Counted from the stretch's first letter, positions 1 to 13,702 are shown. The stretch: DNA of 64,000 bases from Cyanoderma ruficeps (GCA_008694505.1 VZDJ01000219.1:5726081-5790080), one strand, 5' to 3'. Notes: generated by a model not told the origin, from the letters alone. Numbers and translations are program-made.

Positions 1-204
1 GTGTGGAGAATGGACAATGGCAACATTCATTCAATAAAACTCATTTATATGTAAAAGATTGAATAAAAATATATACCAGCATGCAGGCACAACAAATTAT
101 GTAAGAGAAAAAAAAGTTTTATGGGCAAGATGTTTTATATTATGCATGCAAACATCATAGCTGTATGGGCAAAGGTGTTAACCACATCTGCAATCACACT
201 ATAA

Positions 205-236
205 AGTGCCACAGAGGTGATGGGAAATGTGGCACT
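205..236. repeat. Perfect 9 bp inverted repeat (hairpin)
   Basis: AGTGCCACA at 205-213 is followed after a 14-base spacer by its exact reverse complement TGTGGCACT at 228-236. This could fold as a short stem-loop in either strand. No surrounding transcript signal is visible, so a function is not implied; perfect 9 bp arms at this spacing occur by chance in tens of kilobases. Confidence 0.8.
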
Positions 237-3200
237 AGCCATACAAAGGATGACATCTTAATAGTTTTCTGTAATAAGCCAACTGCAAGAGCTACTCCTA
301 TATACTATTTGTCTTTTTCCCCTGAGATATAAACCCAGTCCTCTATCTGCTTATGAAATCTAAATATCCAAAGGCCTTTTCTTCAAGAATGATGGTGTAT
401 TAATTCTGATGGCTGGGTCAAATTTCAGCCTGGGTAATTGCTTTCTGCTAAGACATAGTTAAACTTATAGTTTTAATTTAAAGACGCTCCTCCACAGTCT
501 GCTGCCTGTGCTGTATCCAGCATACATTCAAACAATCTCCACTGTGGAAATCAGTACTTTAACGTGTTACTTGAGTCCTGCTAAGGTTTACCTCAGCTTC
601 TAAAATTACAAGGACCTTATTTAATAGGAAAGGTCACCTTTACTTCCTCTGCCACAAATCTGGCCCGAATATTTGCTACGTCTAGAGATTGTTTGTGGAT
701 ATTACACAGACACAGAAAAACAGCTAGAAAGATGGTGCAGGTTTTTCCATTCAAATACTTCTGCAGAGTTAAGATGGGGACATGGCTCAGGGTAACAGCA
801 CTGCCACAAATGTTAGGGGAGCACCCAGGCAGATTTGCCATTGTGGTAACTAACAACCTTGTGGCAATCAATCAATTAACTGAATGTGAAAAACTAGTGA
901 AGACAAGCTTGCAGATAAGAGTAAACAATCTGGGCTGGAATTGTGGAGAAGAAAGTGAAATTCCATTTCCAAAGCTGTCAGAGGGATTTAAACGATCACT
1001 CAGAAGAAAGGTTTTCTTTTTTCCCTTTGTTTTTTCTTTATTTTCTTCAGGCTGAGGGTTTCCATAGATCTTCTCATTGATCTGAGCTGGCCAGGGGCAG
1101 AAAAAGCCAATTTTGTCTGCATTAGCTTGTCTCCCTTCCACTATAGCTTAACACGAAGAGAAATGCCACCCACACCCCAGAACGACTCCATGCCCAAGGC
1201 TTATCTCAGACAGCAGGATTCAAGCCAGGCACTTCGAATCTGAAAGTCAAATGCTCCCAAAACAGTGGAGGGAGAGATCCTGAACTGGTACCACCCCACA
1301 CACTCCTGCAGGCAAAGGCTCCAGGCAATAGCCACCTGCAAATTGTGGAGCAACTCACCCACACATATGTGGCGTTGAGGTCTGGATGGGTTTTTTCCCC
1401 CCACCTTTATTTTTCAATTTGCAAAAGCCCAGACTTCTATTCTGTCACTGGATAGCTGAAAAGTAAAAATCCCCATTACATAAGGTACCCTGGAAGGCCA
1501 GGACACAGGGCCCTGCAGGAGGGCCAGCAGCTATGTGCATGCAAGGGGATCTTGCATAAAAGTGTTTAGTTCTCTGCTTGTAAAGTCTCCAGCAGCAGTC
1601 ACTGAGGGAGCTGCACTTGTCCAATTACATTTAGAAAATGCCTCAAAACCAGAACGTATTTTTTTTAACAGAGAAACTCTCCTTTTTTTTCCTTCCAGTC
1701 CCCCATCCCTCAAATGAGCTAAAGAGCCCCTTTTCCAAGACCAGAAAACTGAATTTGCCTACTGAGAGGAGTTCAAATGTTTTGTGGCCGAGGAGCACTT
1801 GCCTGCTGCCTTCCAGCTCTCCCTGAATCCCAGTGGCAGAGAATATTTTTGTGGGAGAGGACCCCAGACCCTCACTGATGATAGATGGTCCTCAGTCCCC
1901 ACTGAAAAGGGGTTCAGGACTGCTTCCTTCTGTGCCCTAAAGTCAGCAGGAGCTGGAACAAGAAGCACCATTTATAAATCTCTCCCTGTTTGCTCCCTAT
2001 GCAGAGGTTATCTGGTTTGCCTTTCTCCAGCGCTGCATACAACTATCACAAAGTACATCAGTGCAGCCATACAGTGTCATTTTTGTAATTAAAGCCCCTG
2101 ACATTGACTTTCCTGTTTAACCTGCTGTATTGGCACTGCTCTCTGTTCTTCCTTTAATGTAGCTGCTGATCTTTCAAAGATCTTGGTTGCGTCTCAAAAG
2201 CCAGCTGGAGGTGGACTCTTCAAATAGAGTCAAAGAAAAATCGACATGAGCAAAGTTAACTAAACTTTAACACAAAGAAAAGTTTTCTCTTCAGTTTGGA
2301 GCAGATACTGAGACCCGCTTTATTACAAAGCCACTCTGCCATATTGCCAAGGGCTTATGTCTGACTTAACACACACACAGTTAATCATGTGGCCAGAAGA
2401 GTTGAAACCTGCGAAAATGAGAAAAATGGTCATCATAAATGTCATATTAAAGGGGAAGATCGTACGTGTGAAGTAGAAGGTTGAATTGTTCCTGTGTCTT
2501 TATTTAATCACAGCAACTGCATTCATTCCGTAGACTGCAACACAATGGGACCATCTGTGTTCAAACAGGAATAACTATAAAAATACCAGACAACCAGATC
2601 AAGAGATGCTTCAGTGGGAAAGTAAATTCAGATGGAGTGAAATCTATAGCACACTGCCTGCTGAGTATTCACACATATAAAAATTGACGTTCAGGCTCAA
2701 GCATACATAAATGCCATTGCACAAATGATCCTGGAAATTTCTGACTGTATTATGATAAAAAACATATTCTTTTGCTGGCATGTTTGCAGTGGTGTAATGG
2801 CTCACCAGAGTTAAGTGCTCAGGGGAGGAATTTCCTGGGAGATCATGAGGTTCTTGTGTATGAAAGGGTTTTAGGGAACTTCTGAAATATGTGTCTTCTA
2901 AGGGCAGCATTGTGCTGGCAAAGAGGCCAGATCTGTCCTTGAGTCATATTTAATGGCATAAATCTCTAAGTACTTTCTGAGCCTTGAAATGGAAGATACC
3001 AGAAACAGGACTGTCCAAAAATCATCTCTGCAAACTGGAGAGGCATCTGATAGTTACATGATAAGAAAATCCTTGATCTTTGTTCTTGTTGATATAAATT
3101 ACACATCTTGGGGCTGCATATATTTATGTAGCTTTAGACAAATAATAGGAACTATGGGTTGGTTTTCGTAGCTCTATTTGCTCTCAAATTTAGAATAATG

Positions 3201-3916
3201 AATAAACCCTTGGGCACTCATTCTGGAAACTGAGACTGCCTTATGAGATTATCTGCAGCTCAATAGTCAGGGGACAAGGGAAATAAAAGGATTCACATTA
3301 CGAATTATATAATGACTTACTGCTCACTTATCTGAAAAATAGTTGGAGTCATAATTAGCCAGCCTTTTCGGTGCTTTAAGTTGCAGAGATTTCTACTGCT
3401 GCACACCTTAAAATTTGCATTTTAATGGGCTAAAGATGTATATCAGTAATAGCACCAACGGATGCTCTCTTATCACTAGTATTAATACAATATATAGCTT
3501 AGGAGACTAACCTATCCACAGTACAGCAGGTTTGATCAATAAAGAGGAGAGTGACCAAAGCAAGTCGAATCTAAATGTCACTGTACTGACATGCCTCTAA
3601 ATACCCAACTCCAGCCTGCCATCTGGGGTCAAAACCATATCAATGCCATGAATATGAAAATGGTTCAGCCAGATGTGGTAAATACAGGGTTCATTTTCAC
3701 CTGTGCAATTGAATGAGGAAAAGTTCAATACAAAGTTACTTGTGAACAAACCTCCAAATCCTAAGCATCATATTATGGACATTTTAATTTTCTTTTTCAA
3801 GATATATAAGGCTTGACTCCACCTAAAGCAGGATATTATTCTGGTTCATGCTTATTTTTAATTCTAGACTTGTAATAGAACTAGTAACTGTTAGGGGGGT
3901 TTTTTCCCTTCAGCTT

Positions 3917-4651
3917 TTAGGAGAACACCCAACCTCTCATGATGAGTGTTACTGCTCGCTCAGCATAATTTCCACCATCATGGCAGCAAGGTGGGGAAAA
4001 GAAAATAAATCTGACAAAATAAGCCACGGGTGAACAACACGGCGTCATTTCCACAGCTCCCTTGGTGTGGCTTCCCTGGGAACACTCTGAGTACCTCCAG
4101 GTTTTGGCCGAGTACACAGCACAGAACTTCAGCACCACTGAGTGCCATGGATTAACTACCACTATTTCTATATAACCGATCTGCTGGAGCAGCTTCTTCC
4201 AGGTGGACACTGACAAAAGGAAGAGGGTGAGAAAAGTTGGCCACAGAAGGAAGATGGAAAATGCAACAATAGGTAATGGAGGCCTTCTGACATGAGGGAC
4301 TTCATCTCCAGATAATATATTCCTCTGACATAAAGAATTTGAGAAAATGACATATTTTTCTCTTTGAAGATCAAAGAAATATTTAACTTGGGAGGATTGG
4401 ATTAAGCAGGGATTAAGTTCACTGTTGAAACTGTCACTCCATGGCTGGAGGGAACTGAGGGGCTGAGCTGCCTCCTTGCCCTGTTTTCCAATGTGCTTCT
4501 CTGAAATAATTTCTAGTTTTAGCTTTGCTGAACTGTGCATCAAAATGGTGGGGTGGGAAGGGGTACCAACACTGCTTCTTCTCTTCAAACCTGGAAAAGT
4601 CATGGTGTCATCAGATGACATAAACTTGAATAGTGGCAAAACTGCAGACAA
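3917..4651 (-). other. Unexplained 244-codon open reading frame, probably not a gene
   Basis: The minus strand is open from an ATG at 4651 to a stop ending at 3917. It is the longest frame in the window that is not created by a tandem repeat. No domain is recognised. A hydrophobic stretch near residues 128-148 (rich in F, L, I, V) could be a membrane segment, but this composition is also expected from reading AT-rich DNA. No splice sites, promoter or related copy are seen around it. It could be chance, a decayed retrogene, or an orphan frame; chance is the preferred reading. Confidence 0.2.
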
Positions 4652-5130
4652 GGAGTAAACATATAGGAAGACAGAAGAGAGAACTCAGAGATATATACAG
4701 GAAATTTAGTATTCCTAGTGAGTGAAGTCTCTGGAAAAAATCCAAGAAACATCTCATATTTTTAGTGAGGGTCTATGGTAAATGTGTGCTATTCAAGGGC
4801 ACATAATTCAACCACAGAAGGGTTGGATAAAACTACTGAAGCCTTTCAAACCCTCTGGTCTTCCAGCAAGTTTAAATGGTGTTTGAAATACTCAGCACTT
4901 TGAGGGCTCTTTGCAATGGCAGCAAGTCGCCTTAAAGACAACTGAAATCAGCCCCAAAGAGAAGTACAGAAACAGAGCCTGACTTGGGCTTTGATTAACA
5001 CTGGCTGGAAAACAAAGATTCATTTCATAAATGGAAATGGATTTTAATTTGCATTATAATTGAAACGAGACACTTTGAGAGAAGAAGGAGAAGGAGGAAT
5101 AGAGACAGAAAAGGGGGCAATATCCACACT

Positions 5131-5193
5131 GTGGCCTGGTGATTACCACCCTCACTGCGATACAGGAGGTCTGGGTTCAAGAGCTGCAATCCC
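5131..5193 (+). mobile_element. tRNA-derived SINE head (MIR/CORE-SINE-like relic)
   Basis: The segment resembles the 5' tRNA-like part of ancient SINEs. An A-box-like TGGCCTGGTGA starts at 5132 and a B-box-like GGTTCAAGAGC lies at 5174-5184, about 42 bases apart, which is tRNA spacing. The phrase around ATACAGGAGGTCTGGGTTCAA is the familiar SINE form. The 3' end does not pair as an acceptor stem, so it is not a working tRNA gene. No SINE body is recognised downstream, so the copy is truncated or heavily diverged. Family assignment is from memory of MIR-type elements. Confidence 0.5.
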
Positions 5194-8100
5194 TAAAGTA
5201 CATTCCCCGTCAGTCCAATAAATAATTGCTCATACAATAATCACACAAGGACTCATATCAACTAAGAAATTTCTGCATCAGAAGATTACTTTAAGCACTT
5301 TAATCAAATGACCTACCACTTCTCCTCATCAACAATTGGAGCTCCTCATCAAAATGGAGCTTTGCAGAATATTCCCAAGAGGGAGCTCGGATGCCTCTTA
5401 CTGACAGCTCCAAGACCACATGTTACTTGATGCCAGTCATTAAGAGATTTTCCTGCAACTAAACCTTCCTCAATTTAAACCCCATGAGGTTCTGCTGTAA
5501 TCTTTCATCCCTTATAGTTAGGACAGTCCTTCACATGCAGAGTTCACTCCAATTGGCAGCACTGTTAGCTGTAACTGCAGAGGGAATGGGATTCTTGAAA
5601 ATGAAGATCAGTTTTGGGGCTGTGCTACTCAGGTGTCCTCCATCAGCTTGAACTTCTTCAACCACAACTCTTGTTAGTTGCTCTTTTCTCAGTATTGAGT
5701 TAGTACAGGGAAATCATCAAACCAAAGCCAAAAGATGCTGAGGATGATTTTTTGGGGTCAACGGGTTATAGATCTCTCTCAGGAAACAGCACACTCTAGA
5801 AGATGCTTATTTTGTTTTTTTCTTTTGATCTAGAATTCTCCAAGTGTTAATAAAAATATAGTTTCTCCTTCCTTTTCTATTATATTGTTTGATTTCCATG
5901 TGTTAATATAGACTTACAGAAGTTAGAAAGACCCTAGAGATCACCATGTCCTACCATACAACAGGCAATGCAGATACTTGATACAGGAAAATCCATGTCC
6001 AATATTACTATCTTTATTCACTGTCTGACAGGCAAATCTGAATATTAATTATTACTTTGTGTCTGTTTTATCTTCTTTAGCTTTGCCTGCTTGGGGGCTG
6101 AAAACTCATTGATATGTTTTCATAACATAAAACTGTTGAATAAATTCTTTACAGGTCTTCTAACATTTCATCTTGGAAAGAAAATGGGGGATGGATGGAA
6201 TTGCTAAATACAGCAATTTTATTTCAGCAATTTTTATATGCATATTTAATGTTTTACAGGGAGTTAACTCCTATCAATACTGAATAAACAAACAAACCCA
6301 GCAAAAATTTAGTTTATATGCAATAAAGCCAAATATCCTAGCTTTTTCAGCTAGTATCTATCCTTCTCAGGAAGAGTCATCAGCCTTAAGTTTTCCAGAG
6401 GCATTCAGCCTCCCAGGTGCAGGTGAGTCAGGGATGCTGTGAGTAGGGGAGGACCCCACTAACCAGCTCAGTTCATGTCTATCCCTCATCAGTTGATAAT
6501 GATATCCTGTTATTGTAATGAACTTCTTGGAACTATCAGTCAAAAATCCTGGCTGCAAGCCTTGTGTATCCCATGGCCTTATTTCACTGTAATCTGCAGC
6601 AATGAAAGGTGTTTCTCCTCCGTGTTTACCTGGAGCTAAATAGAAAAGGAGACTCTAAAGCGTCTCATGATCTAGAAAGAGCAGAGAGATTGCACTGAAA
6701 TTTTGGAAGGACATTTTCAAAGGCACAAATCTCAGTTAGGAGCATAGCTGTGCCTTTGAACACGTCCCTCAGTGTTTGAAGCTGGGCTCCAAAATGAAAT
6801 TCAACTCCTGCCCAGCTGATCTGGGACCTGCTGGCTCTTGTCACCATCACAGAGGAACCCCCTCCAACGGCTTCTCTTGCCTGAAGAGATTGTATGTTAA
6901 AACACCATTTTATGACCCTGTGAAGCCTTCACTATGTTTTGGTAGAAAATCCAGTCAAAAAGTGCCTGTCCAGCTCCTTTCCTTCCAGCTTTCCTGAACT
7001 GCCTTTCACCTCTGTTTTCATCTTTTCTGTCTGGGGTTTCTCAGGAGTGATACTGTCTCATCTTTTACAGTTCTGCCTCTCCTGGCCAGCCAGGACAGCA
7101 GTGCAGACCCAACCACAGCTGCCATGGCTGGGATGCCAGGTCAGGACCACCTGGAGCACCTCAAACTCAAAAATTTTGTGGCAGGTCATAAAACAGGTAA
7201 AATGAAGAAACCATAAGATAGTCACAAATACCAGATCCTCCATTTGCATTAAACCTCCATCTTCCAATCTGCCATGGTGTACAGCTCTCACTACAAGCCT
7301 GATCATGAATTTTAAAGCCAGTTCCTTGACTGTGATTAGTTTTTGATTGCCTCAACTTTCTCTGTTCGAGATGTACATTCAAAAGCTAAAAGGATTTTAT
7401 TGTTGTCTGTGAAAACTATAGACTACTTGGATTTAATTGCAGCACGCTGAAGCACAGCTTTGACTTGTATATACCTTAATCAGAAAGTTAAATGTTTTCA
7501 TCATCCAGCCATCCTGAATAGTTAAGACTGGCAGTACTACTCATTAAACACACAGATGCTTTAAAGTTTGATTAGGGAACTGTAACAAACAGCCCAAGTT
7601 TCATTAACATGTAGAGAATAAGGCAGCAGAGTTGAAAATGCACGAGAAGTTACTTAAGCAATAAGAGTAATGCTGAAAAATCAGAACCCCGTGGAGAAAA
7701 CCTGAAATACTGAACAACAGGGAGGCACCCAGGGAATTGGGGTTTATTCCTCAAAGCCAAGCAGAACACAGCTGCCTCCTCCCCTCATCACAGCCACTTG
7801 AGTGAGGTTCAGATGGGTGTAGAGCATCAGCCAGCCCAGGCAGAGAAAGTAATCTTTATACCTTCCACAAAATCAAAGTTTTTACACACACCTTCCAAAC
7901 AAGGTATACTTTCAAAAAATAACAGATATTGGATAGTTTCATTGATGTTTTTTCTATATACAAAAGTTTTTTAAAAAGTAAAATTAGAAGACAGCTAGAA
8001 AAACCATTTTTTTCCTGTTCATTCAAATTTTCTGTATCATTCAAATACTCCTTTTCTCTGCATATGGTGAAATTAAAGACAGAAGGTGTCAATTTTTTTT

Positions 8101-9472
8101 GTTTGTTTTAATGACCTCAACTGTTTGCACAAACAACTGGACATGTTGTATCATCAGCATCTGAGATACTCACAGTTGTTGGATTTGTTCTCTTAATACC
8201 ACTCCTGACTAATAGAAACATCCATCCTGTTTTAGCAAAAAGGGAACAGAGTGACTGGACATGAAGTGTGTGTCTGAGCTAAAAATGTAGTCTACAAATC
8301 CTAATCCAAGACCTCCTCTATTAAAACATCCTTACATCCTCTTGTCACCACATATGGGCCTGTAGGATTTAATCCACACTGAGCTGTCCCATGGGTTTCA
8401 GCGTTTCCTGGGTGCTCCAAAATGCATTCAAATTTTTTAAAATGGTTAATTTTGAGATTCACATGTGAAAATCTCTAACCTAAATATACATCCAAATCCC
8501 TGTATAGACTAGACGGGAGCAGGAATTTTAGTACTTAATAGAGCAGTAATTCTCTGTTTGTCTTTGAGACCTCAATTACAATTGTCCTTTCTATTTTTAT
8601 AAAGGCTGTCCTTGGCCACAAGAACATCCCGGAAAACTCCTAAAGATGTGGCTGGCAGATCCTTTGGTCACTTATTCCATCAAGCCACACTCGTGTATCT
8701 CCAGGTCAGTTTACTGATTTACTGCCAAAATACCACAAAACTCATAGACAGGGTCCCAACATTCAAATTTAGTAATTCCATTACTTAACATTCAGTCTTA
8801 GGGAATTAAACAGAAAGGAAAAAAATAGAAAATAGACACAGTCTTAAAAGTTTTCATTGCTGGAAAATGTCTGAAGACTTGACTTCAGACTGTTCCAAAA
8901 GATGCAATAGAAATGGATTAAAAGGCTTTCGCCTTTAACATTTAACCTAAAATGCTTTCTTTGCTGAAGTATCACTGAATATTTTTGAATTTGCCGTGAA
9001 AAAAAAAGATAACTTGGTTTAAGTTAGAACTCTCTAAGTTTCCCAGTGACAGGATAAGTAGCAATGAGATCCCACCACAGTTCAGACCTTTATTAGGGCT
9101 GGATGAAATGCATCACTGCCCACTGAAAATAAACACAGTCCAGGCAGGTTTTTTTTTCCTTACATCTTTATATTTCCTACAATGTGAGGGATATACCCAG
9201 GCAGGTTTAATGTGGTCATGATGGGTGTTATTTATTTCTTTAATATTTCTGTCACTGTGGAAGAAGGAGAAAAAAGTATCAAGTGCAAGAAGGAGATAAA
9301 AATCCCACCTGGCTTTCAAATGTCCATTTATACATGTTTCTGAAACACACATGCTTCACCATCCTTGGTCCACTCAGAGGATGACTTGGAAAATGGAGCC
9401 AGGTAGAAAGAAAGAAAGAAAAAAAGGGGAGATAAATTAATGTGTGTCTGTACATGTGATGGTGCTTAATAG
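5194..9472. other. Unique non-coding DNA, no gene recognised
   Basis: No coding exon or interspersed repeat was recognised. Small structures only: a degenerate two-unit tandem of CTCCTCATCAA-type 18-20 bp units at 5322-5359, and an (AAAG)n-like tract at 9405-9426. A weak resemblance to a CR1 3' tail near 5910-5965 was too poor to call. Confidence 0.6.
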
Positions 9473-9741
9473 ACTGAATCACTGGATGGTTTGGTTTGAA
9501 AGGCGCCTCAAAGATCATCTCATTCCAGCCTCCTGCAGTGGGCAGGGACTTCGAGGTTGCTACAAGCCACTATCCCAGGTTGCTCCAAGCCCCACCCAAC
9601 CTGGCCTTAAACACTTCCAGGGCTGGGACAGCCACAGCTTCTCTGGGCAGCCAGAGTGCCCTCTCACAGTACAGATTCCTTCCCAGTACCCAACCCGAAC
9701 CTGCCCTCTGTCAGTGTGAAGCCATTACCTCCTGTCCTAGA
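9473..9741 (-). mobile_element. CR1 LINE fragment, 3' end, 5'-truncated
   Basis: Antisense CR1 3' region: GAATCACTGGATGGTTTGG, then the landmark GTTGCTCCAAGCCCC, CTGGCCTTAAACACTTCC and CACAGCTTCTCTGGGCA in canonical order. CR1 is the dominant non-LTR retrotransposon of birds and inserts by target-primed reverse transcription, leaving 5'-truncated copies. The match fades after about 9740. Plus-strand frames over this segment are antisense shadows of CR1, not genes. Confidence 0.9.
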
Positions 9742-12700
9742 TGAGCACTTCTTTAATGTGCTGTGCCTGAAGCGACTGTTTAAACAGCATTAGGCAGCTG
9801 AAGGACAAGTTCTGCACCTCCCAGCCAGCACCAGGAGTACCTGAGGAGGTAACCCAAAAGGTGCATTAATACAGCAGCTCTGGGGAGTACAGAACAAACT
9901 GCGATTTGGGTTAATGGCCGCTGGTCCTCCAGGGAAATAAGCCCATTGCGCTACATCTGTAGTCTGCTCGGGATTTCGCTTCAAAGTATTTATGTCCGAC
10001 CATGTCCTGCTGGCATAAAGCAACTCTCTCCTCCACCAGTTTTATGAGGGTCTTTAAGTACACATAATTTTCAATGTAATTGCATAGGAAGATGTGCATA
10101 TTAAATATTACATTTACTGATGTGTCCTAAGGTGCGTGATTAATGGCTTCATTTTACCTGTCCTAAAAAGAGCAGAATTTTAATATAAAAATCTGGGCAA
10201 TGTTCACATTCCAGAGGGATTTTTGTGGGCTCAAATCCAAAATAAACTAATGAACAAATTGAACTAGAGAAAATTCTAAAAACACACTCTGTGCTACTTT
10301 GGTTGAACCAGGAGGAATCCAGTGACCTGAGAATTAAATTGACGCAATTTGGTGCTTCTTCAGGACATAAATTCTGTTGAACGTTAACTGCTTCAGTGCT
10401 CAAGGGACTTTTCAACCTCAGTCTTCAGTGGAAATAACATTCCAGTTTTAAAATCATATTAAAAAACATAAATGGTACAATATAAATATAAATTTTCTCT
10501 ACACTTATTTTAGAACAAGTCCCAAGCAGGGTGTAAATGACATTGCTCAGGCCCAGCCAAGAAGGCTCCTGGGGTCTGCTCTGAATTTCCTGGCTGACTT
10601 AGGGAGTGACTTTGGAGCAAGTTGCACAGGTCTCACCCTCCTCAAACACCTGTTAGGTTAACCTAAGTAAGGTACCCAAGTGTTGCTTAATCAATGCCTA
10701 CACATCAACTGCTTTAGTTTATACACCAAAGCTTAACCCCCTTTGGTCAGTGTTAGGTCAGGTTGGATATCTGCTGGTTGGCTGTAACAGCGTTCTCCTC
10801 CATGGCTCTAGTTAGAGTAGTTTCATAATGGACATATCTGCAATATTAATTCACTATGCAAAATATTTACAACTGAGGGTTTCCATTCTTAGTCTATGAC
10901 CTTTTCTGGCAAATCACTTGCCATCTCAGTTCTCACTGAGCTCCAAGACCCTCTTGGTGCACACGTGGCAGGAGGTCAGGGTCAGAATTGCCATGTCTCT
11001 GCAGAGTTAGGGGGTTGCAATAGGAGATCTCTAACACGCAGGAGGGAGCATTCTGCAGAGAGTCAACTGCTCACAATCCACCTCCAAAGTCTCAACAACA
11101 CATCTCAGCCAAAAACCCAGCAGGTCTTTGCCCAGAGCAGCGTGTGCCAGGTGAAGCCCTTTGTGGGACAAGAACATGCAAGATACAGCCATGAAGGAGA
11201 ACTGACCACACTGCTCCTGCAACCAGCATGGCAAGGCAGAAATGAGTTCCCACAGCACCCTGCTCCACTCCTAGCCCCTAGATGAAGCAAGCAAATTCCC
11301 AGATGTAACCTCCAGGTAAAGGGGACAACTTCCCTGTTGTACCCCCAGCCCCTGGTTTCCCCAGTCTCTGAGTCCACACTGTTGAGTTTCGTTCACTTTT
11401 ACCTGGTATTTGGCAGTTCTCAGGGCTTATTTGATTCATGCAGCCTCTCACTATATAAAAATTCCCAGGACTCACCTTAGCTCCTCTGCCTCCAGAAATT
11501 TCTCCCTCTGCTCCATTTCCCAAGCTTCCCAGCATGGCATATTGCAGTTCTCCAACAAACCACTCCAACCTAAGACAAAGTCACAACTAACCTTCTTTTC
11601 CCTCATTCAATAACCCCTAAAAACAATTTCAGTTCTAATATAAGCCCCTGAGATCCCTTGTACCCTCCCACCTTTGCAGCTCCCCTTTTTACAAGGAGGC
11701 TCATATCTTCCCCCTGCCACCTCCCTGATGTCCTCCTGGCAGCAGCTCCCCCAGGCCTCTCCACCCCAAGCTCAACTGAGCACCATCAAGCCAGAGCAAC
11801 AGCAACCTAAAGGACCTGCTCAACAGAAATCTGAAAGGCATAAATCCATTTCAGCACACAAAAAAATGGAACGCTTGTTAGAGCTTTTGTGGTTGTTTTG
11901 GGTAACTCTTGTGATGGGAAGGACATAAGGGATTTAATGTTTTTTTGGGGTCCAATAAGATTTCCCACCTCTCATAAAGCAATTTCAAAGTTCAAAATAG
12001 CTGGCTGGTTTTGAGCCCCTGCTCTATTTCTTTATTTAACAAAAAATAAAATAAAGGAAGAGGCCAAAACCAGAAACATTAATTCTAGGTGAAACTGTGT
12101 TTTGCAACTTCTGGAAGTTATCTTGTACCTGTCATCAGTCTTCCTTGAAGCAAAAGTATCTTTTTCAAGAACCCCCCAAACCATATGTTTGCATCGGATT
12201 TATTTGCAAATGTGGCAGACGATTACTGTGAAAACTTTGAAGAGTACTGGAGATTTCATTAAAGGAGATTGAAAGAGTTTTTCAGAATCATTGTTGTATT
12301 AACACACGGGAATAAAAAATTTAAAACCCTGAGCATAACGTCTGTGTTACTATATCATGGAAATATGAGCTGTAGCATGCATCAGTGCCTGAATTATTCA
12401 AGTATCTGAAATACATCTCATGACTTTGATTCATTTCACAAAAAATGCTGTGGATTTTTATCTGAAGATAGGAGTTAAAAATGAAAACAAACTGCTGGCA
12501 GATTCAGTTGGTAAATATCCCAGATAAAAATGTTAGATGGGATCTTCCTGTTTAACCTTGCCTATCTTCTCTCCCAACAGAGAAAAATATTTATTTACAG
12601 AGGAAATCTCTGAAGTCTGTTTGATTCAAACTATGAAGAGTAAATTTCAAACATGAAACTAAGCATTCCTAAACTTATTCAGACTTCCGGCCTTTGGGAA

Positions 12701-13702
12701 GTACCAAGAGTGAGTCTGTGACCCACCTGGCAATCCCTCAGCCTCCCTTTGCCTCATGAACTTCACCACTGCAACAGGGACAAAGAAAGCAAAAGGCTGT
12801 ATGTTTTACCAGCCTCAAAAACTCATCAATTTGTTCCCTTTAATTACTTTCTCTTAGCACTCCAATGGGTCAAGGACACCAGCATGCTGCAGCATCTGGG
12901 ATTCATGCTGTGTTTTCTGAAGAGAAAGAGTAAATGGAAGTAGGTGTTGACATTGCATAAGAAACGTGGTATTTCTCAGCAGACCTAATGGGTTATTACA
13001 CAGGAACAAATGAAAGGTAAACTTTGCTGTGTGAGCGCCTTCTGTCAGCAATAAGGTACAGAGAAGGGAAATGCTCAGGTTTAATATAAAAAAAATTACT
13101 GTCTTGATACAATTTATAAAATCAAATAATAGCCCACATTGACTGAGGATGTAACTTGATATAATTTCACCAGAGTCATGCAGATTTGTAGGAGAAGTGA
13201 ATTTTCTCAAACTCATTGGCTGTTAATGAAAAACTGTCCATGGAATTCTTCCCTCAGACAAGGGAGCTGGCAAAGCTTTTTATGTTGAATGGCTTCAGAG
13301 AGCACCCTGGTGACAACGCTGCAATTCAGCCCTGGATGATGACAGTGTCCTCCCTCCAGGACACAGCAGAGGTGGCAGTGGTTAAAGTGCAGTGGCAACC
13401 TCTAGTTTTCACTCTTTGTAAAATGTTCTATTATTCTATGTTTGAATATTGCTATCTTTTGGCAAATAAAGCCACAAAGTGCTTTATTTTTTATTATTAT
13501 TAGGCTGGTGTTGGAAGGAGGTTGTTAAATTTTAAGGCAAGGGGTCTTGGTGAAACACCCCATGAATTCCATCCATGGGCTTTGAGTTTTAAAATTTATT
13601 TCCATCAGAAATGGGACCATTCAATGACTGGACAGGCAGCCTATTAAAACTAAAAAGGAAACAGCATTTCAGCCTTCCCCATTTCCTCCTTCCAATTCCC
13701 AC
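9742..13702. other. Non-coding DNA with an unidentified pyrimidine-rich block
   Basis: No gene recognised. A perfect 14 bp palindrome TTAGGTTAACCTAA lies at 10653-10666. From about 10890 to 11930 the plus strand becomes richer in C and T than its surroundings, with many CCCC and CTCC runs. I could not assign that block to a repeat family or to exons; it may be an old retroelement read from the minus strand or simply a local compositional patch. The remainder is AT-rich unique sequence. Confidence 0.5.
10653..10666. repeat. Perfect 14 bp palindrome
   Basis: TTAGGTTAACCTAA equals its own reverse complement over 14 bases and contains a GTTAAC core. No gene or promoter is visible nearby, so it is recorded only as a structural feature. 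Confidence 0.85.

Larger units (their letters stand above)
1..5130. other. Unique non-coding DNA, no gene recognised
   Basis: No exon, RNA gene or interspersed repeat was recognised here. Open frames are short and overlap on both strands without known domains. One exception in length is a 244-codon minus-strand frame at 3917-4651, treated separately. A perfect 9 bp inverted repeat lies at 205-236. Sequence is AT-rich with scattered short homopolymers, as expected of avian intergenic or intronic DNA. Confidence 0.6.

Noticed and set aside
5131..5193. A functional tRNA gene
   Set aside because: A and B boxes are present but the ends do not pair as an acceptor stem and there is no clear anticodon arm; a SINE head is the better reading.
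5910..5965. Possible CR1 3' end (AGAAGTTAGAAAGACCCTAG)
   Set aside because: Only scattered agreement with CR1 wording and no octamer tail; not above chance.
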